Shown here: one piece after another, positions 33,926 through 43,095 of the stretch
Layout of the letters: each line of letters starts with the position of its first letter
Numbering within the stretch: position 1 is the stretch's first letter
NCBI GenBank assembly: GCA_026417155.1
Contig: JAOADU010000061.1
Coordinates: forward strand, 1 to 51,417
Source of the DNA: Bacteroidales bacterium
Lineage (GTDB): Bacteria > Bacteroidota > Bacteroidia > Bacteroidales > GWA2-32-17
Direction: 5' to 3'
DNA: 51,417 nt
Notes under the pieces: model-generated
Told to the model about the DNA's origin: nothing
Databases searched by the model: none
What the model saw: the letters and a program-made list of their open reading frames with translations, nothing else
Program-made: the position numbers and the translations under genes

Positions 33926-35653
33926 ATGATAGAGTTAAACGAACAGGAAGTAATTAGACGACAAGCATTGCAAGAATTAATAAATTTGGGAATAAATCCA
34001 TACCCCAATGAACCTTTCGAAGTGAATGTTACTAGTGTTCAAATTCTTAAAGATTACGACGATACAAAGAAAAATTTTCAGCAAGTATCGATAGCTGGTC
34101 GAATAATGACAAAACGTATCATGGGCAATGCCTCATTTGCAGAGTTACAAGACGAACATGGTCGCATTCAACTCTATTTGAATAGAGACGAATTATGCCC
34201 AGGTGATGACAAAACCTTGTACAACATTGTTTTCAAAAAGTTAATTGATATCGGCGATATCGTAGGTGTTACTGGTTTTGTTTTTATCACAAAGATGGGT
34301 GAAATTACCATACACGTTAAAACCTTTAAATTATTAAGTAAATGCCTGAAACCTTTACCCATTGTTAAAGAAAAAGACGGTGTACTATACGATGCATTTA
34401 CCGATCCTGAGCAACGTTACAGAAACAGAAGCCTCGATTTGATTGTTAATCCAAAGAATCGCGAAATATTCAAAAAAAGAACCATACTAGTAAACACGAT
34501 GCGTAATTTTCTTAACGAAAAAGGTTATTGGGAAGTAGAAACTCCCATTTTACAGCCCATTTATGGAGGAGCAGCTGCTCGTCCGTTTAAAACACATCAC
34601 AATGCCTTAGACATGACGTTATACCTTAGAATTGCTAACGAATTATATTTAAAGAGATTAATTGTGGGTGGTTTTGACGGTGTTTACGAATTTTCTAAAG
34701 CTTTTCGCAACGAAGGCATGGATAGGTTTCACAATCCCGAATTTACACAGATGGAGCTTTATGTTGCATACAAGGATTACTTTTGGATGATGGACTTAGT
34801 TGAAGAAATGGTAGAGAGGGTTGCCATAGCTTTAAATGGTTCTACACAAGTTAAAGTAGGCGAGCATGTAATTGATTTTAAACGACCATGGAAACGATTT
34901 ACAATGTATGAAGCAATACAGCATTTTACGGGCATAGACATTAGTAAAATGAACGAAGATGAGTTAAGAAAAACAGCTCATTCACTAAATGTTGAAATAG
35001 ATGAAACTATGGGCAAAGGCAAAATAATAGATGCTATTTTTGGTGATTTGTGCGAACCTCATCTCATTCAACCTACTTTTATCATGGATTATCCAATAGA
35101 AATGTCGCCCTTAGCTAAAAAGCATAGAAGCAAAGAAGGCTTAGTTGAACGTTTTGAAGCTATTTGTAATGGTAAGGAAATTTGTAACGCATATACAGAA
35201 TTAAACGATCCAATTGATCAACGCCACCGATTCGAAGAACAACTTCTACTTGCCAAACGTGGCGACGAAGAAGCGATGATGCTCGATGAAGATTTTCTTA
35301 AAGCTCTTGAATACGGCATGCCACCAACTGCTGGATTAGGAATAGGCATAGATCGTCTTACCATGATAATGACTAATCAGTCATCTATTCAAGAAGTAAT
35401 TTTCTTTCCACAAATGCGTCCTGAAAAGCGTATAATTCCTGATGAACCTGAAAAATTTAAAGAATTAGGAGTGAGTGAAGAATGGATACCTTATATTCAA
35501 AAAGCAGGTTATTTAACTATTGAACAATTAAAACAAGCTAACCCCAATAAATTACATCAGGAGTTGTGTGGTTTAAACAAAAAACACAAATTAAATTTAA
35601 AAAACCCAACCATTGATGAAGTCAATAGTTGGGTTGAAAAAAGCAGTAAATAG
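33926..35653 (+). CDS. lysS: Lysine--tRNA ligase, class II, with C-terminal extension
   Basis: Charges tRNA-Lys. 575 residues from ATG 33926 cover an OB-fold anticodon-binding domain (about 50-160) and the class II core with motif 2 '[20 protein letters not shown]' and motif 3 [13 protein letters not shown]. About 70 extra residues follow motif 3, beyond the usual bacterial end ([19 protein letters not shown] then a Pro-Asn-Lys-Leu-His segment). These look like a helix-hairpin-helix / alpha-CTD-like module and, as I recall, occur in Bacteroidota LysS. A frame reading from TTG 33911 exists but lies in the promoter. The 3' end carries a hairpin (35603-35635) that probably terminates the convergent pepD transcript. 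Confidence 0.95.
   Translation: MIELNEQEVIRRQALQELINLGINPYPNEPFEVNVTSVQILKDYDDTKKNFQQVSIAGRIMTKRIMGNASFAELQDEHGRIQLYLNRDELCPGDDKTLYNIVFKKLIDIGDIVGVTGFVFITKMGEITIHVKTFKLLSKCLKPLPIVKEKDGVLYDAFTDPEQRYRNRSLDLIVNPKNREIFKKRTILVNTMRNFLNEKGYWEVETPILQPIYGGAAARPFKTHHNALDMTLYLRIANELYLKRLIVGGFDGVYEFSKAFRNEGMDRFHNPEFTQMELYVAYKDYFWMMDLVEEMVERVAIALNGSTQVKVGEHVIDFKRPWKRFTMYEAIQHFTGIDISKMNEDELRKTAHSLNVEIDETMGKGKIIDAIFGDLCEPHLIQPTFIMDYPIEMSPLAKKHRSKEGLVERFEAICNGKEICNAYTELNDPIDQRHRFEEQLLLAKRGDEEAMMLDEDFLKALEYGMPPTAGLGIGIDRLTMIMTNQSSIQEVIFFPQMRPEKRIIPDEPEKFKELGVSEEWIPYIQKAGYLTIEQLKQANPNKLHQELCGLNKKHKLNLKNPTIDEVNSWVEKSSK
35603..35635 (-). terminator. Probable pepD terminator inside the lysS 3' coding region
   Basis: An inverted repeat has arms 35603-35616 and 35622-35635 (13 of 14 pairs, core AACCCAAC/GTTGGGTT, five-base loop). 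On the minus strand it is followed by TTTTAAATTT, a partial U-tract. pepD stops at 35655, so its transcript reaches the hairpin about 20 bases later. On the plus strand the following bases are A-rich, so it would act for lysS only as a 3' stem. Confidence 0.6.
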
Positions 35654-35654
35654 T

Positions 35655-37115
35655 TTAATTATTCAAGGGTGCATTTTTTAGCACTTCTACTAAAAAGTCC
35701 CAGAATTTTTGCACGGTAGCAATGTGTACTTCTTCATCGGGCGAATGAGGGTAACGAATGGTTGGACCGAACGAAATCATATCTAAATTAGGATATACCC
35801 CAGCAAACAAACCACATTCTAATCCTGCATGAATAGCTTTTATTTCAGGTGTTTTACCGAATTTTTGTTTGTACACTTGTTGTGCTACTTGCAAAATAGG
35901 AGAGTTCATATTAGGTTTCCAACCTGGATAGCCACCTGAAAATTCTACTTTTGCACCACTTAAAACAAAAACGCTATGTATAGCTTCCGATAAATCTTTC
36001 TTTGCTGAATCAACAGAACTTCTTAAAAGACAATTTACCTGAATGGTTTGATCGTTCATTTTAATACTAGCTAAGTTGTTAGATGTTTCAACTAAGCCGG
36101 GCATAGCATCACTCATTCGAATAACTCCATTAGGACAACCATAAATAGCATGTATCAAATTTTCTTGCGTAACCCTGTCTATAACCCATTCGGGTTTTGT
36201 TACCTTTTCTGCGAAGAACTTTAGGTCTGGTTCTACTAGTCCGTATTCGCTTTTAAATATTTTTTCAAATTCTTTAATTGCCGCAGTGAAATCATGTTCA
36301 AGTTCAGAGGGCAATGTAACAATTACAAATGATTCGCGAGGGATAGCATTCCTAAGGCTTCCGCCATCAATAAAACTAAGTCTTATATGAAACTTACGGG
36401 TAGCATATTTCAGAAAACGATTCATGAGTTTGTTAGCATTAGCTCTGCCAGAATTAATATCCATGCCCGAATGTCCACCTTTTAATCCTATTAAAGATAT
36501 TTTGAAAGCAACATGTTGATCGTTACTTTTTTCTTTTTGATAGTTATAAACGATATTTGCATCTAACCCGCCTGCGCAACCAACATAAATTTCTCCTTCA
36601 TCTTCCGAATCAAGATTTATAAGTATTTCACCTTTCAGCAAACCTGGTTTTAAATTGAATGCACCAGTCATACCAGTTTCTTCATCAACTGTAAATAATG
36701 CTTCAATAGGTCCATGGTTAATATCTTTTGCCTGCAAGACAGCTAATGCAGCAGCAACTCCTATACCATTGTCGGCACCTAAAGTAGTTCCATTTGCTTT
36801 AACTTTATTTTCAACAATTATTGGTTCAATTGGGTCTGTTTCAAAATTATGATTTTTATCGCTATTTTTTTGAGGCACCATGTCGAGATGTCCTTGTAAA
36901 ATGATTCCTTTGCGATTTTCATATCCTGAAGTTGCAGGCTTACGAATAATTACATTACCAACATCGTCAACAATTGTTTCCAAACCTAAATTTTCACCAA
37001 ATTGTTTAACAAAATTTACAATTCTTGCCTCGTTTTTTGATGGATGAGGAATATTACATATTTGTTCAAAAATTTCCCAAATGGCTTTGGGTTCTAAATG
37101 ACTTAATTTGCCCAT
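35655..37115 (-). CDS. pepD: Aminoacyl-histidine dipeptidase (M20 family, PepD)
   Basis: A cytosolic metallodipeptidase of the M20/PepD group that cleaves Xaa-His (carnosine-like) and other dipeptides. 486 residues carry the metal ligands and catalytic residues 'ILQGHLDMVPQ', 'GTTLGADNGIGVA', 'FTVDEETGMTGA', 'LINLDSEDEGEIYVGCAGG' and the C-terminal HAGLECGLF. An inserted lid/dimer domain covers about residues 205-390. The length matches PepD, which is longer than other M20 enzymes. It is the last minus-strand gene before the convergent lysS, with a one-base gap and a terminator inside lysS. It probably belongs to no tight operon upstream (25-base gap to the glycosyltransferase). Confidence 0.93.
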   Translation of the reverse strand: MGKLSHLEPKAIWEIFEQICNIPHPSKNEARIVNFVKQFGENLGLETIVDDVGNVIIRKPATSGYENRKGIILQGHLDMVPQKNSDKNHNFETDPIEPIIVENKVKANGTTLGADNGIGVAAALAVLQAKDINHGPIEALFTVDEETGMTGAFNLKPGLLKGEILINLDSEDEGEIYVGCAGGLDANIVYNYQKEKSNDQHVAFKISLIGLKGGHSGMDINSGRANANKLMNRFLKYATRKFHIRLSFIDGGSLRNAIPRESFVIVTLPSELEHDFTAAIKEFEKIFKSEYGLVEPDLKFFAEKVTKPEWVIDRVTQENLIHAIYGCPNGVIRMSDAMPGLVETSNNLASIKMNDQTIQVNCLLRSSVDSAKKDLSEAIHSVFVLSGAKVEFSGGYPGWKPNMNSPILQVAQQVYKQKFGKTPEIKAIHAGLECGLFAGVYPNLDMISFGPTIRYPHSPDEEVHIATVQKFWDFLVEVLKNAPLNN

Positions 37116-37140
37116 ATAATCAAAATTTTAATGTTTAAAG

Positions 37141-38010
37141 TTAATAAAAGTTTTTATTTTTATTTGAAAGAAAATTTTTCATAAACAATAGTAATGCTCG
37201 AGGTTTTAGCAATAGTAATAACATTGAGTAAAAATCACTTAACTTAAAACGTAAAATAATTGATTTTAAAAAACTTATATTTAATGTGTTAATATTATAT
37301 TTTTTAAGCAATTCATAGTATTTCGAGTCCTTAATGGAAATGTGTTTTGCGATAGAATGCCTTCGCCATTCTTCATTTACCCAATGAATTGCTTTATAAT
37401 TACCAGGGAATTCGACATTTTTTTTTAGATATGTTTTTACAACTCGCCATTGGTCGGGATTAGTAAAGTCGAATATATATGACTCGAGCCCATGATTTAT
37501 GATATTTTTATTTAATATTTGAATGGGCAAATCCCAATTTTTATTTTCCGAATTGATAGATAGTAAGGCTTCTTCATAACAATCTTTCATCAATGTACTT
37601 TGAGCAGGGCATTTCATAATGTTTCCAACAACTTTCCATTGATGATGTTTTCTAAACACGTATGGTTGTTCAAAATCTAATGGTTTTAGGCAAGTTACAT
37701 CCATATCAACCCACCATCCACCATATTGATAGAGTAATGCATAGCGAAAAATATCGGAAAAACCGGCATAACTACCTTTGCCATGCCCATATTGATTGGA
37801 ATATTTGTAACAAAACACTTTTTCATAAGGTATGATTAGTTCAGCATTTTTAATAGATACTGAGGGTGGGAGAGGTGTTTCTATAGGATTATAAGTCCAT
37901 AACCAAAATTCGTGGCCAAAATGCACAAAAGAATGTATTGTAAGCAATTCAAGATTCGATAATTTGCTCCCAATCCATAAGCCATGTACTATTTTATTAT
38001 CGGTTTTCAT
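37141..38010 (-). CDS. Glycosyltransferase with DxD motif (GT32 / capsule-like)
   Basis: 289 residues. The N-terminal half matches the GT32-type 'sugar transferase containing DxD motif': 'IVHGLWIGSKLSNLELLTIHS', then 'GKGSYAGFSDIFRYALLYQ' and 'YGGWWVDMDVTC', with DMD as the metal/nucleotide site. The C-terminus is Lys- and Leu-rich, perhaps membrane-associated ('SIILRFKLSDFYSMLLLLLK'). Such enzymes add mannose, galactose or glucose to surface glycans. The donor and acceptor are unknown. It overlaps the 2-hydroxyacid dehydrogenase gene by 14 bp. No other glycan gene is near, so it may be an isolated decoration enzyme. Confidence 0.8.
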   Translation of the reverse strand: MKTDNKIVHGLWIGSKLSNLELLTIHSFVHFGHEFWLWTYNPIETPLPPSVSIKNAELIIPYEKVFCYKYSNQYGHGKGSYAGFSDIFRYALLYQYGGWWVDMDVTCLKPLDFEQPYVFRKHHQWKVVGNIMKCPAQSTLMKDCYEEALLSINSENKNWDLPIQILNKNIINHGLESYIFDFTNPDQWRVVKTYLKKNVEFPGNYKAIHWVNEEWRRHSIAKHISIKDSKYYELLKKYNINTLNISFLKSIILRFKLSDFYSMLLLLLKPRALLLFMKNFLSNKNKNFY

Positions 38011-38938
38011 GGGCTATGAATGCAACTATTTTATGAGCAAGCACTTCTGATAATAGTTTATATGATTCATGCGTCCATCCTGCAATGTGCGGGGTTACAA
38101 TAACATTAGGTAGTTCTATCAATTTGTAGAATACTTCGGGAAAAGATGAACTTTCGAAAGTTAGATCTTCATATTCAATGACATCAAGAGCTGCACCTAA
38201 AATTTTCTTTTTAATCAAAGCTTCATATAAGTGTTGAGTATTTACAACACTACCACGAGATGTATTAATTACATAAAAAGGTTTAGCACAAGCATCAATA
38301 AATGTGTTGTTTAAATAATGTTTAGTTTCACTGGTTAATGGTACGTGAAAGCTAATAATATCGGCATATTGTTGAATATCTTTTAACGTTACTTCAGAAA
38401 CAAATGAATTTGCAAAGCCACTTTTGTATTTATCATAAGCTAAAATTCGACATTCGAAAGAAACAAGTTTTTTAGCAAATTGACTACCTGTATTTCCAAA
38501 ACCAATAATTCCCACAGTTTTGTCCCTTAATTCTATACCGCGATTTGCTTCGCGTAGCCATATTCCTTGTTTAATTTCGTTGAACGATTTACAAATATTG
38601 TTAAGTAAATTGAGCACTAAGCCAACAGCATGTTCGGCTACTGCATTTCGATTGCCTTCGGGAGAATTGAAACAAACGATGCCGCTTTTTTCTGCAAATT
38701 CAACATCAATGTTTTCCATTCCAGAACCAACGCGTCCAATAATTTTTAATTTTTTGGCTCTTTTTATAAGTACTTCATCAACTTTAAATTTACTGCGAAT
38801 TATCAACCCTTCATAATTTTCAATAATATCAAAAGCTTTATTATAGTCAATGTTTTCGTAAATATCGCATTGAATATAGTGTTTGTTTAAAATTTCAACT
38901 AATATTGGATGAACTTTATCAACGATTAAAAAATTCAC
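37997..38938 (-). CDS. D-isomer-specific 2-hydroxyacid dehydrogenase (SerA-like)
   Basis: 313 residues of the NAD-binding 2-hydroxyacid dehydrogenase family. It has the Rossmann motif 'TVGIIGFGNTGSQFAKKL', the catalytic Arg in 'VINTSRGSVVNT', Glu in 'ALDVIEYEDL' and the catalytic His in 'VIVTPHIAGWTHES'. 'GRVGSGMENIDVEFAEK' and 'NSPEGNRNAVAEHAVGLVL' are typical of phosphoglycerate dehydrogenases, but there is no ACT domain. It may serve serine synthesis or reduce another 2-oxoacid. serC is not nearby, so I give no symbol. It lies between the DUF2148 gene (12-base gap) and the glycosyltransferase. Confidence 0.88.
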   Translation of the reverse strand: MNFLIVDKVHPILVEILNKHYIQCDIYENIDYNKAFDIIENYEGLIIRSKFKVDEVLIKRAKKLKIIGRVGSGMENIDVEFAEKSGIVCFNSPEGNRNAVAEHAVGLVLNLLNNICKSFNEIKQGIWLREANRGIELRDKTVGIIGFGNTGSQFAKKLVSFECRILAYDKYKSGFANSFVSEVTLKDIQQYADIISFHVPLTSETKHYLNNTFIDACAKPFYVINTSRGSVVNTQHLYEALIKKKILGAALDVIEYEDLTFESSSFPEVFYKLIELPNVIVTPHIAGWTHESYKLLSEVLAHKIVAFIAHENR

Positions 38939-38950
38939 AGTTATATTATG

Positions 38951-39490
38951 TTAAATAGGTTTTCGATCGAAAAACGGATTTTTATTAGTTGCAGATAAGG
39001 GTATTCCAAATGCTGCTTTAATATCAGACGAAAACCAATTAAATTCCAATGCAGCTTTTCCGATAGAAAACATAATTCTGTTATCAATTCTGTGATCGGC
39101 GGCTATAGAAACTGCTGACCCAAGAGCAATACCTAAATCGTTTAAATTATATACACAAGGATGATTGCTGTGCTTTTCTTTTTCTTCGCACGATTTCCAT
39201 CCACACCAACCACAATTTTTTAGCTCAAGTGCTTTGTAACGTGTACCAATTAACAATATTGCCGATGCTTGTAAAATGTTTTCGGCATCACGTTTAAAAA
39301 AAGAAACCTGATCGCGTTCGGCAATGTCCTTCATTTTGTTAGCTAAATCATTAATATCCGAACCTGTAAGGATTAAAATTTCTAAATTGTCTGTACCACG
39401 GGCTTTTGGTGCTGTTTTGGCTGCGATTGCCATTTTTTGAGCAATTTCTACAATAGATGATGTTTTAATATCATCAAATTTTTTTACCAT
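38951..39490 (-). CDS. DUF2148 (ferredoxin-like domain) protein
   Basis: About 179 residues from ATG 39490 (an ATG at 39499 is also in frame). The family signature is clear: 'MAIAAKTAPKARGTDNLEI', 'GWCGWKSCEEKEKHSNHPC' and 'LGIALGSAVSIAADHRIDN', ending in 'GIPLSATNKNPFFDR'. The four Cys residues around Cys-Gly-Trp-Cys could hold an Fe-S cluster. The function is unknown; it is described as a ferredoxin-domain protein of anaerobes. It has a TAAATTTG box upstream and is flanked by an 18-base direct repeat. Confidence 0.85.
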   Translation of the reverse strand: MVKKFDDIKTSSIVEIAQKMAIAAKTAPKARGTDNLEILILTGSDINDLANKMKDIAERDQVSFFKRDAENILQASAILLIGTRYKALELKNCGWCGWKSCEEKEKHSNHPCVYNLNDLGIALGSAVSIAADHRIDNRIMFSIGKAALEFNWFSSDIKAAFGIPLSATNKNPFFDRKPI

Positions 39491-39516
39491 AAAAAACACG
39501 ATTTATTACTGACTTA

Positions 39517-39524
39517 CAAATTTA
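39517..39524 (-). promoter_or_regulatory. -7 box (TAAATTTG) for the DUF2148 gene
   Basis: The minus-strand TAAATTTG matches TAnnTTTG, 26 bases before ATG 39490. A TTG on the minus strand at 39548-39550 gives a 23-base spacer, a little long for consensus. The remainder of the 39525-39603 gap holds the second copy of the 18-base repeat and a short weak hairpin near 39594. Confidence 0.45.
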
Positions 39525-39603
39525 CAAAACAAACATTAGTTTACCTACAATAAAGTTTAATACCAAATGTCCTATAATTTATATTATGTTAAATAGTAAA
39601 TTT

Positions 39604-40713
39604 TTACTCCAAATATGGATATTTTGATACTAACTTATTCATTTCCTCCTTTCTTTGTAAATTCTTGTAATCTTCGTAAAGACACTGTATAGCTAACTTC
39701 GATTGTACATTTAATGATAATGCTTGTTCTAAATAAGTAACCGATGTTTTTATATGATGCAAATACATTTCTTTATGTTTTCTGTATGATTCAATATTCT
39801 TTTCATCTTTATTAATGATTTCTTTAGCCACTTTTAAATAATTAATGCCCGTGTTGTAATGAATTATTCCTAATTGTACTAATGCAATGGTGTCGAATTT
39901 ATTTTCGTTTAATATGCTTAAATATAAATTTATTGCTTTTGATGTATCTTTACATTGATAATAAAAATTTGCTAAATCTTGTCTAATTGATTTATCTTTC
40001 TGTATTAGTTTGTTCGCTTGTAGTTGTAAAAACTGACAATCATTATTTTTCAGTGCAGTAAATATTATTTGTTTGTACGTATCAGATTCAACTGGAATAT
40101 TAAAATCAATTAATTTATTAACTACTTCTTTCAAGGCATCGTATCTATTATTTTCGATATAGAAACTTATAAGTATTTCGTATGGTTCTTTCATCTTAAA
40201 GCCTTTATTTTGAAGAGTTTTAAAATATTTTTCCATTTCGGAATAATTTTGTATATGAAAAGCAGCTAACCCCGTATAAAATAGCAATAAGTCGTCGTTA
40301 ATATTTGAGTATGCTGCAATTTGAACAGCTTTTGTAAACCATTGAAAAGCTTCAGCATAACGTTCTTGGTTCATATTTATACCGGCTTTTCTGTAAATAT
40401 AAGTATATAAATCGTTTAGTTTATTGGAGCTAAAAGGTTGGCATTTTTTCAATAATACATTATTTAATGTTTTATGCGCATCAAATAAATATTTATCTAA
40501 TGTATCTTGCTCATATTTATAAACCAAAGCATCGAGTTTTATTTGATATAAATGACATTTATCGGGGTATTTATAGATTTCATTATCAATATTTGATACT
40601 ATAACATCATATTTTTTCTCGTTGAGTAATGTTGAATAATATGAAATATTTTGTGCAATCGAAACTTCGAGAAAAAAGATTAAAACAAAAAAAGCATTAC
40701 TTATATAATTCAT
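39604..40713 (-). CDS. Secreted TPR protein, fourth of a tandem family behind gyrA
   Basis: About 369 residues from ATG 40713 (signal peptide ends near SIAQ). The body is helical with tetratricopeptide-like repeats (for example 'AEAFQWFTKAVQIAAYSN' and 'ATVTYLEQAL'-type units). Near the C-terminus it has the family feature 'LVQLGIIHYNTGINYLKVAK' followed by a YLEQALSLN repeat. It is the most diverged of four neighbours that share this plan. The start overlaps the previous gene by 17 bp. An upstream ATG at 40743 would extend it without a signal peptide at the end, so it is less likely. TPRs mediate protein contacts; the partner is unknown. Confidence 0.82.
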   Translation of the reverse strand: MNYISNAFFVLIFFLEVSIAQNISYYSTLLNEKKYDVIVSNIDNEIYKYPDKCHLYQIKLDALVYKYEQDTLDKYLFDAHKTLNNVLLKKCQPFSSNKLNDLYTYIYRKAGINMNQERYAEAFQWFTKAVQIAAYSNINDDLLLFYTGLAAFHIQNYSEMEKYFKTLQNKGFKMKEPYEILISFYIENNRYDALKEVVNKLIDFNIPVESDTYKQIIFTALKNNDCQFLQLQANKLIQKDKSIRQDLANFYYQCKDTSKAINLYLSILNENKFDTIALVQLGIIHYNTGINYLKVAKEIINKDEKNIESYRKHKEMYLHHIKTSVTYLEQALSLNVQSKLAIQCLYEDYKNLQRKEEMNKLVSKYPYLE

Positions 40714-41947
40714 TTTCAATTTGTTCTGCTTTAACTTTATCATTCAACGAAGTATATGCTTTTAAAAGCATATTTAGAATATTTTTATTTTTAGGATCAA
40801 GTTCTTTAGCTTTTTCTAAATAAGGTACAGCTTTTTTGAAAAGAAATTCATATTCCGACGATGTTTCTCTTTGTTTATATGCATTAACACCTGCATTGTA
40901 ATAAATAACACCGAGATTGTAATATGAATTGAATACTATTCTTTTATCTGAAGGATTTAATTGAATAACTTTTTCGAAATACTCTATTGCTTTAGTTTTG
41001 TATTGGTCGGCAGTACTTTGATACCCTTTTCTTATAAATTCTTTTGCTATGTTATTGTATGCCTGTCCTAGTACAAAAAGCATTTTTGTATCAGGTTGTG
41101 GATTTTGACTAACAATTTTTTCCATTAAATCAGCCATTTCGTACATTTTACGCATTTTACTAAATAAGTCAATTGCTGTCATAAGTACATCAGGGTTATC
41201 GGGAAAAACTTCTATGCCCTTTAAAGCCACACCTCTTGCTGCATTTGTGTCTTTCATGGCAAGGAGCATTTCGGTGTAATAAATATATGCCAACGGATAA
41301 CCAGCCTGACGTGCTTGATTAACAGGTGCATTCAATAAAACTAATTTATCGAAAAATACTTTGCCTTTATCGAACTGATTGCTTTTAAAAGCAGAATAAC
41401 CCGCATATAAGTAAATAGAATTTAACGTTACCTTATTAAAATCGAGTAAATTTGTAATGATTGCCTTATCTCCTTCAAGTACATCAATAGTTTCGAGAAA
41501 TTTTTCAAAATGTGTCAGTGCTTCAGGAAAATTTGAAGCTATATTTTTTTCGACGGCATCGTTGTATAAAGTAATGGCTTTGTTATAAAAAATTGTACTT
41601 AAATCGAATAACACATTGATTCGTTCCGATTCGAATTTTTTTCGATCTAATTCTTTTGATTTTTTTATAGCATCAAAAGCTTCAAACTCTGCATTTGGCA
41701 CATTTTTTTTATACACAGCACTTTTCGCTATTTCGGTATATACATATCCCTTTAAATACCAATTTTCAGCACTTTGATTAGTTGTAGGATCGGATGTGAG
41801 TTTATCTACTTGTATTTTAGCTTTATCGAGTTTCCCTTCTATCTGCTGTATAAATGCTTCTCCCCTACTTGTTGGCTTATTTTGTGCCACAATAAAAGCA
41901 TGAAAAACGATTAAAAAGAATAAAACAATAGTTAATTTTGAAGCCAT
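40697..41947 (-). CDS. Secreted TPR protein, third of the tandem family
   Basis: 416 residues with a signal peptide (ending near IVAQNKP) and TPR units through the protein. Family marks are 'NWYLKGYVYTEIAKSAVY', 'MLFVLGQAYNNIAKEF', 'IEYFEKVIQLNPSDKRI', 'FNSYYNLGVIYYNAGVNAY' and 'AVPYLEKAKELDPKNKNIL'. It is presumably periplasmic or surface-located. It overlaps the upstream gene by 16 bp and the downstream one by 17 bp, so the three are co-translated. Function unknown. Confidence 0.85.
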   Translation of the reverse strand: MASKLTIVLFFLIVFHAFIVAQNKPTSRGEAFIQQIEGKLDKAKIQVDKLTSDPTTNQSAENWYLKGYVYTEIAKSAVYKKNVPNAEFEAFDAIKKSKELDRKKFESERINVLFDLSTIFYNKAITLYNDAVEKNIASNFPEALTHFEKFLETIDVLEGDKAIITNLLDFNKVTLNSIYLYAGYSAFKSNQFDKGKVFFDKLVLLNAPVNQARQAGYPLAYIYYTEMLLAMKDTNAARGVALKGIEVFPDNPDVLMTAIDLFSKMRKMYEMADLMEKIVSQNPQPDTKMLFVLGQAYNNIAKEFIRKGYQSTADQYKTKAIEYFEKVIQLNPSDKRIVFNSYYNLGVIYYNAGVNAYKQRETSSEYEFLFKKAVPYLEKAKELDPKNKNILNMLLKAYTSLNDKVKAEQIENELYK

Positions 41948-43047
41948 ATATTTACTTGATTTAATTTATCTGTTTGATTGGTTAGTGTATAAATTGTTTT
42001 TAGCATTTTTAAAACAACTTCGTCTTTTTGATATTCATTTACATATGTTTCGAGATATGGTTGGGCTTGTTTATATATTTCTATTGCCTGATTTTGTTCG
42101 GTTTTGTTCATTGCTTTTTTAATCAATGTCGTTGCTCTGTTGTAATACATTGCACCTAAGTTGTATAAAGCATCCTGATATTTTGGGTCGTACTCCAATG
42201 TTTTTTTATAAAGTTGTTCTGCTTCTTTTTCGTTGCCAGATTGCTCTGTTAAGCTTGCTTTTATAAAATACAGTGTAGGGTTGGTTGGGAATTCTTTTAA
42301 AGCTTGATCGGTGTATAATAGCACATCTTTCGTTCGATTATTTTTTAAGTAAAAATTGATAAGTTCAGAATAAAATTGAAACGATTCGTTAGGAAACAAG
42401 CCTAATCCTTCTTTCAGAACTTTTTCTGCGAGTGAATTATTTTGATAGTTTTGATATAGTTTTGAAAGTTCGATGTAAATTTGAGCACCGCCAAATTTAA
42501 GTTGTTTAAGAGTTTCGTAATATTGTATAGCCAGTGAAACTTTATTTGCTTTTTCTGCTGCCAAGGCAGCATTGTATATTACAATAGTATCTATTTTATT
42601 GATAGCCGGCATTTTATTGATTTTAATGGCATTTTCGAAATACTCTAAACTTTTAGTGTAATTTTTTTGATTAAATAAATTAGCTCCTTCGTAGTTAAAT
42701 TGTGAAGCAATACTTTGCAATGCAGAAATAGTTTCTTTGTTGTAAGTTTTATTTTTATCTAGTTCAAGGGTTTTTAAAAAAGCTTCGTATGCGATTTCAA
42801 GGGCATTAGTTGAAAGTTGTTGTATTTGTCTATCGGGCGAACCAAAAATTGCTAAATAAATTTGCCCTCTATAATACCAGATAGCAGCATCGGTTTGATT
42901 TTTTGTTTCGAGAATTGCTTTATCTGCAAGTTGTTTTGCTTTTATAGCATCGCCTTCATTAAGAGCTTTGTGTAAGTCTGAAGAACTAACTTGTGCTGCT
43001 AATGAATAATGCAGTGTAACTATAATAAATAATAAGTAATTTTTCAT
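41932..43047 (-). CDS. Secreted TPR protein, second of the tandem family
   Basis: 371 residues: a signal peptide (ending near SLAAQ), then TPRs such as 'AIWYYRGQIYLAIFGS', 'SLEYFENAIKINKMPAI' and 'LYFIKASLTEQSGNEKEAE', ending with the family block 'DALYNLGAMYYNRATTL' and 'AQPYLETYVNEYQ'. It begins 48 bases after the previous gene's stop, across a terminator hairpin, so its expression may be lower than that of the gene nearest gyrA. Its end overlaps the next TPR gene by 16 bp. Confidence 0.85.
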   Translation of the reverse strand: MKNYLLFIIVTLHYSLAAQVSSSDLHKALNEGDAIKAKQLADKAILETKNQTDAAIWYYRGQIYLAIFGSPDRQIQQLSTNALEIAYEAFLKTLELDKNKTYNKETISALQSIASQFNYEGANLFNQKNYTKSLEYFENAIKINKMPAINKIDTIVIYNAALAAEKANKVSLAIQYYETLKQLKFGGAQIYIELSKLYQNYQNNSLAEKVLKEGLGLFPNESFQFYSELINFYLKNNRTKDVLLYTDQALKEFPTNPTLYFIKASLTEQSGNEKEAEQLYKKTLEYDPKYQDALYNLGAMYYNRATTLIKKAMNKTEQNQAIEIYKQAQPYLETYVNEYQKDEVVLKMLKTIYTLTNQTDKLNQVNIWLQN

Positions 43048-43061
43048 AGAACCAAATATAT

Positions 43062-43089
43062 AAAAAAAGGGGTTAATTCCCCCCTTTTT
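43062..43089 (-). terminator. Terminator or attenuator between the first and second TPR genes
   Basis: A hairpin has GGGG/CCCC-rich arms at 43062-43072 and 43079-43089 and a six-base loop TTAATT. The minus-strand 3' side is T-rich. It follows the first TPR gene's stop within about 7 bases. The downstream genes overlap one another and have no obvious promoter, so partial read-through is likely. Confidence 0.75.
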
Positions 43090-43095
43090 GCTTAA

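Larger units (their letters stand above)
38941..39596. repeat. 18-base direct repeat flanking the DUF2148 gene
   Basis: The sequence TTATATTATGTTAAATAG occurs at 38941-38958 (overlapping the DUF2148 stop) and again at 39579-39596, about 640 bases apart and in the same orientation. It is AT-rich, so coincidence is possible. It may instead mark a small insertion or an old recombination endpoint around the gene. Confidence 0.5.
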
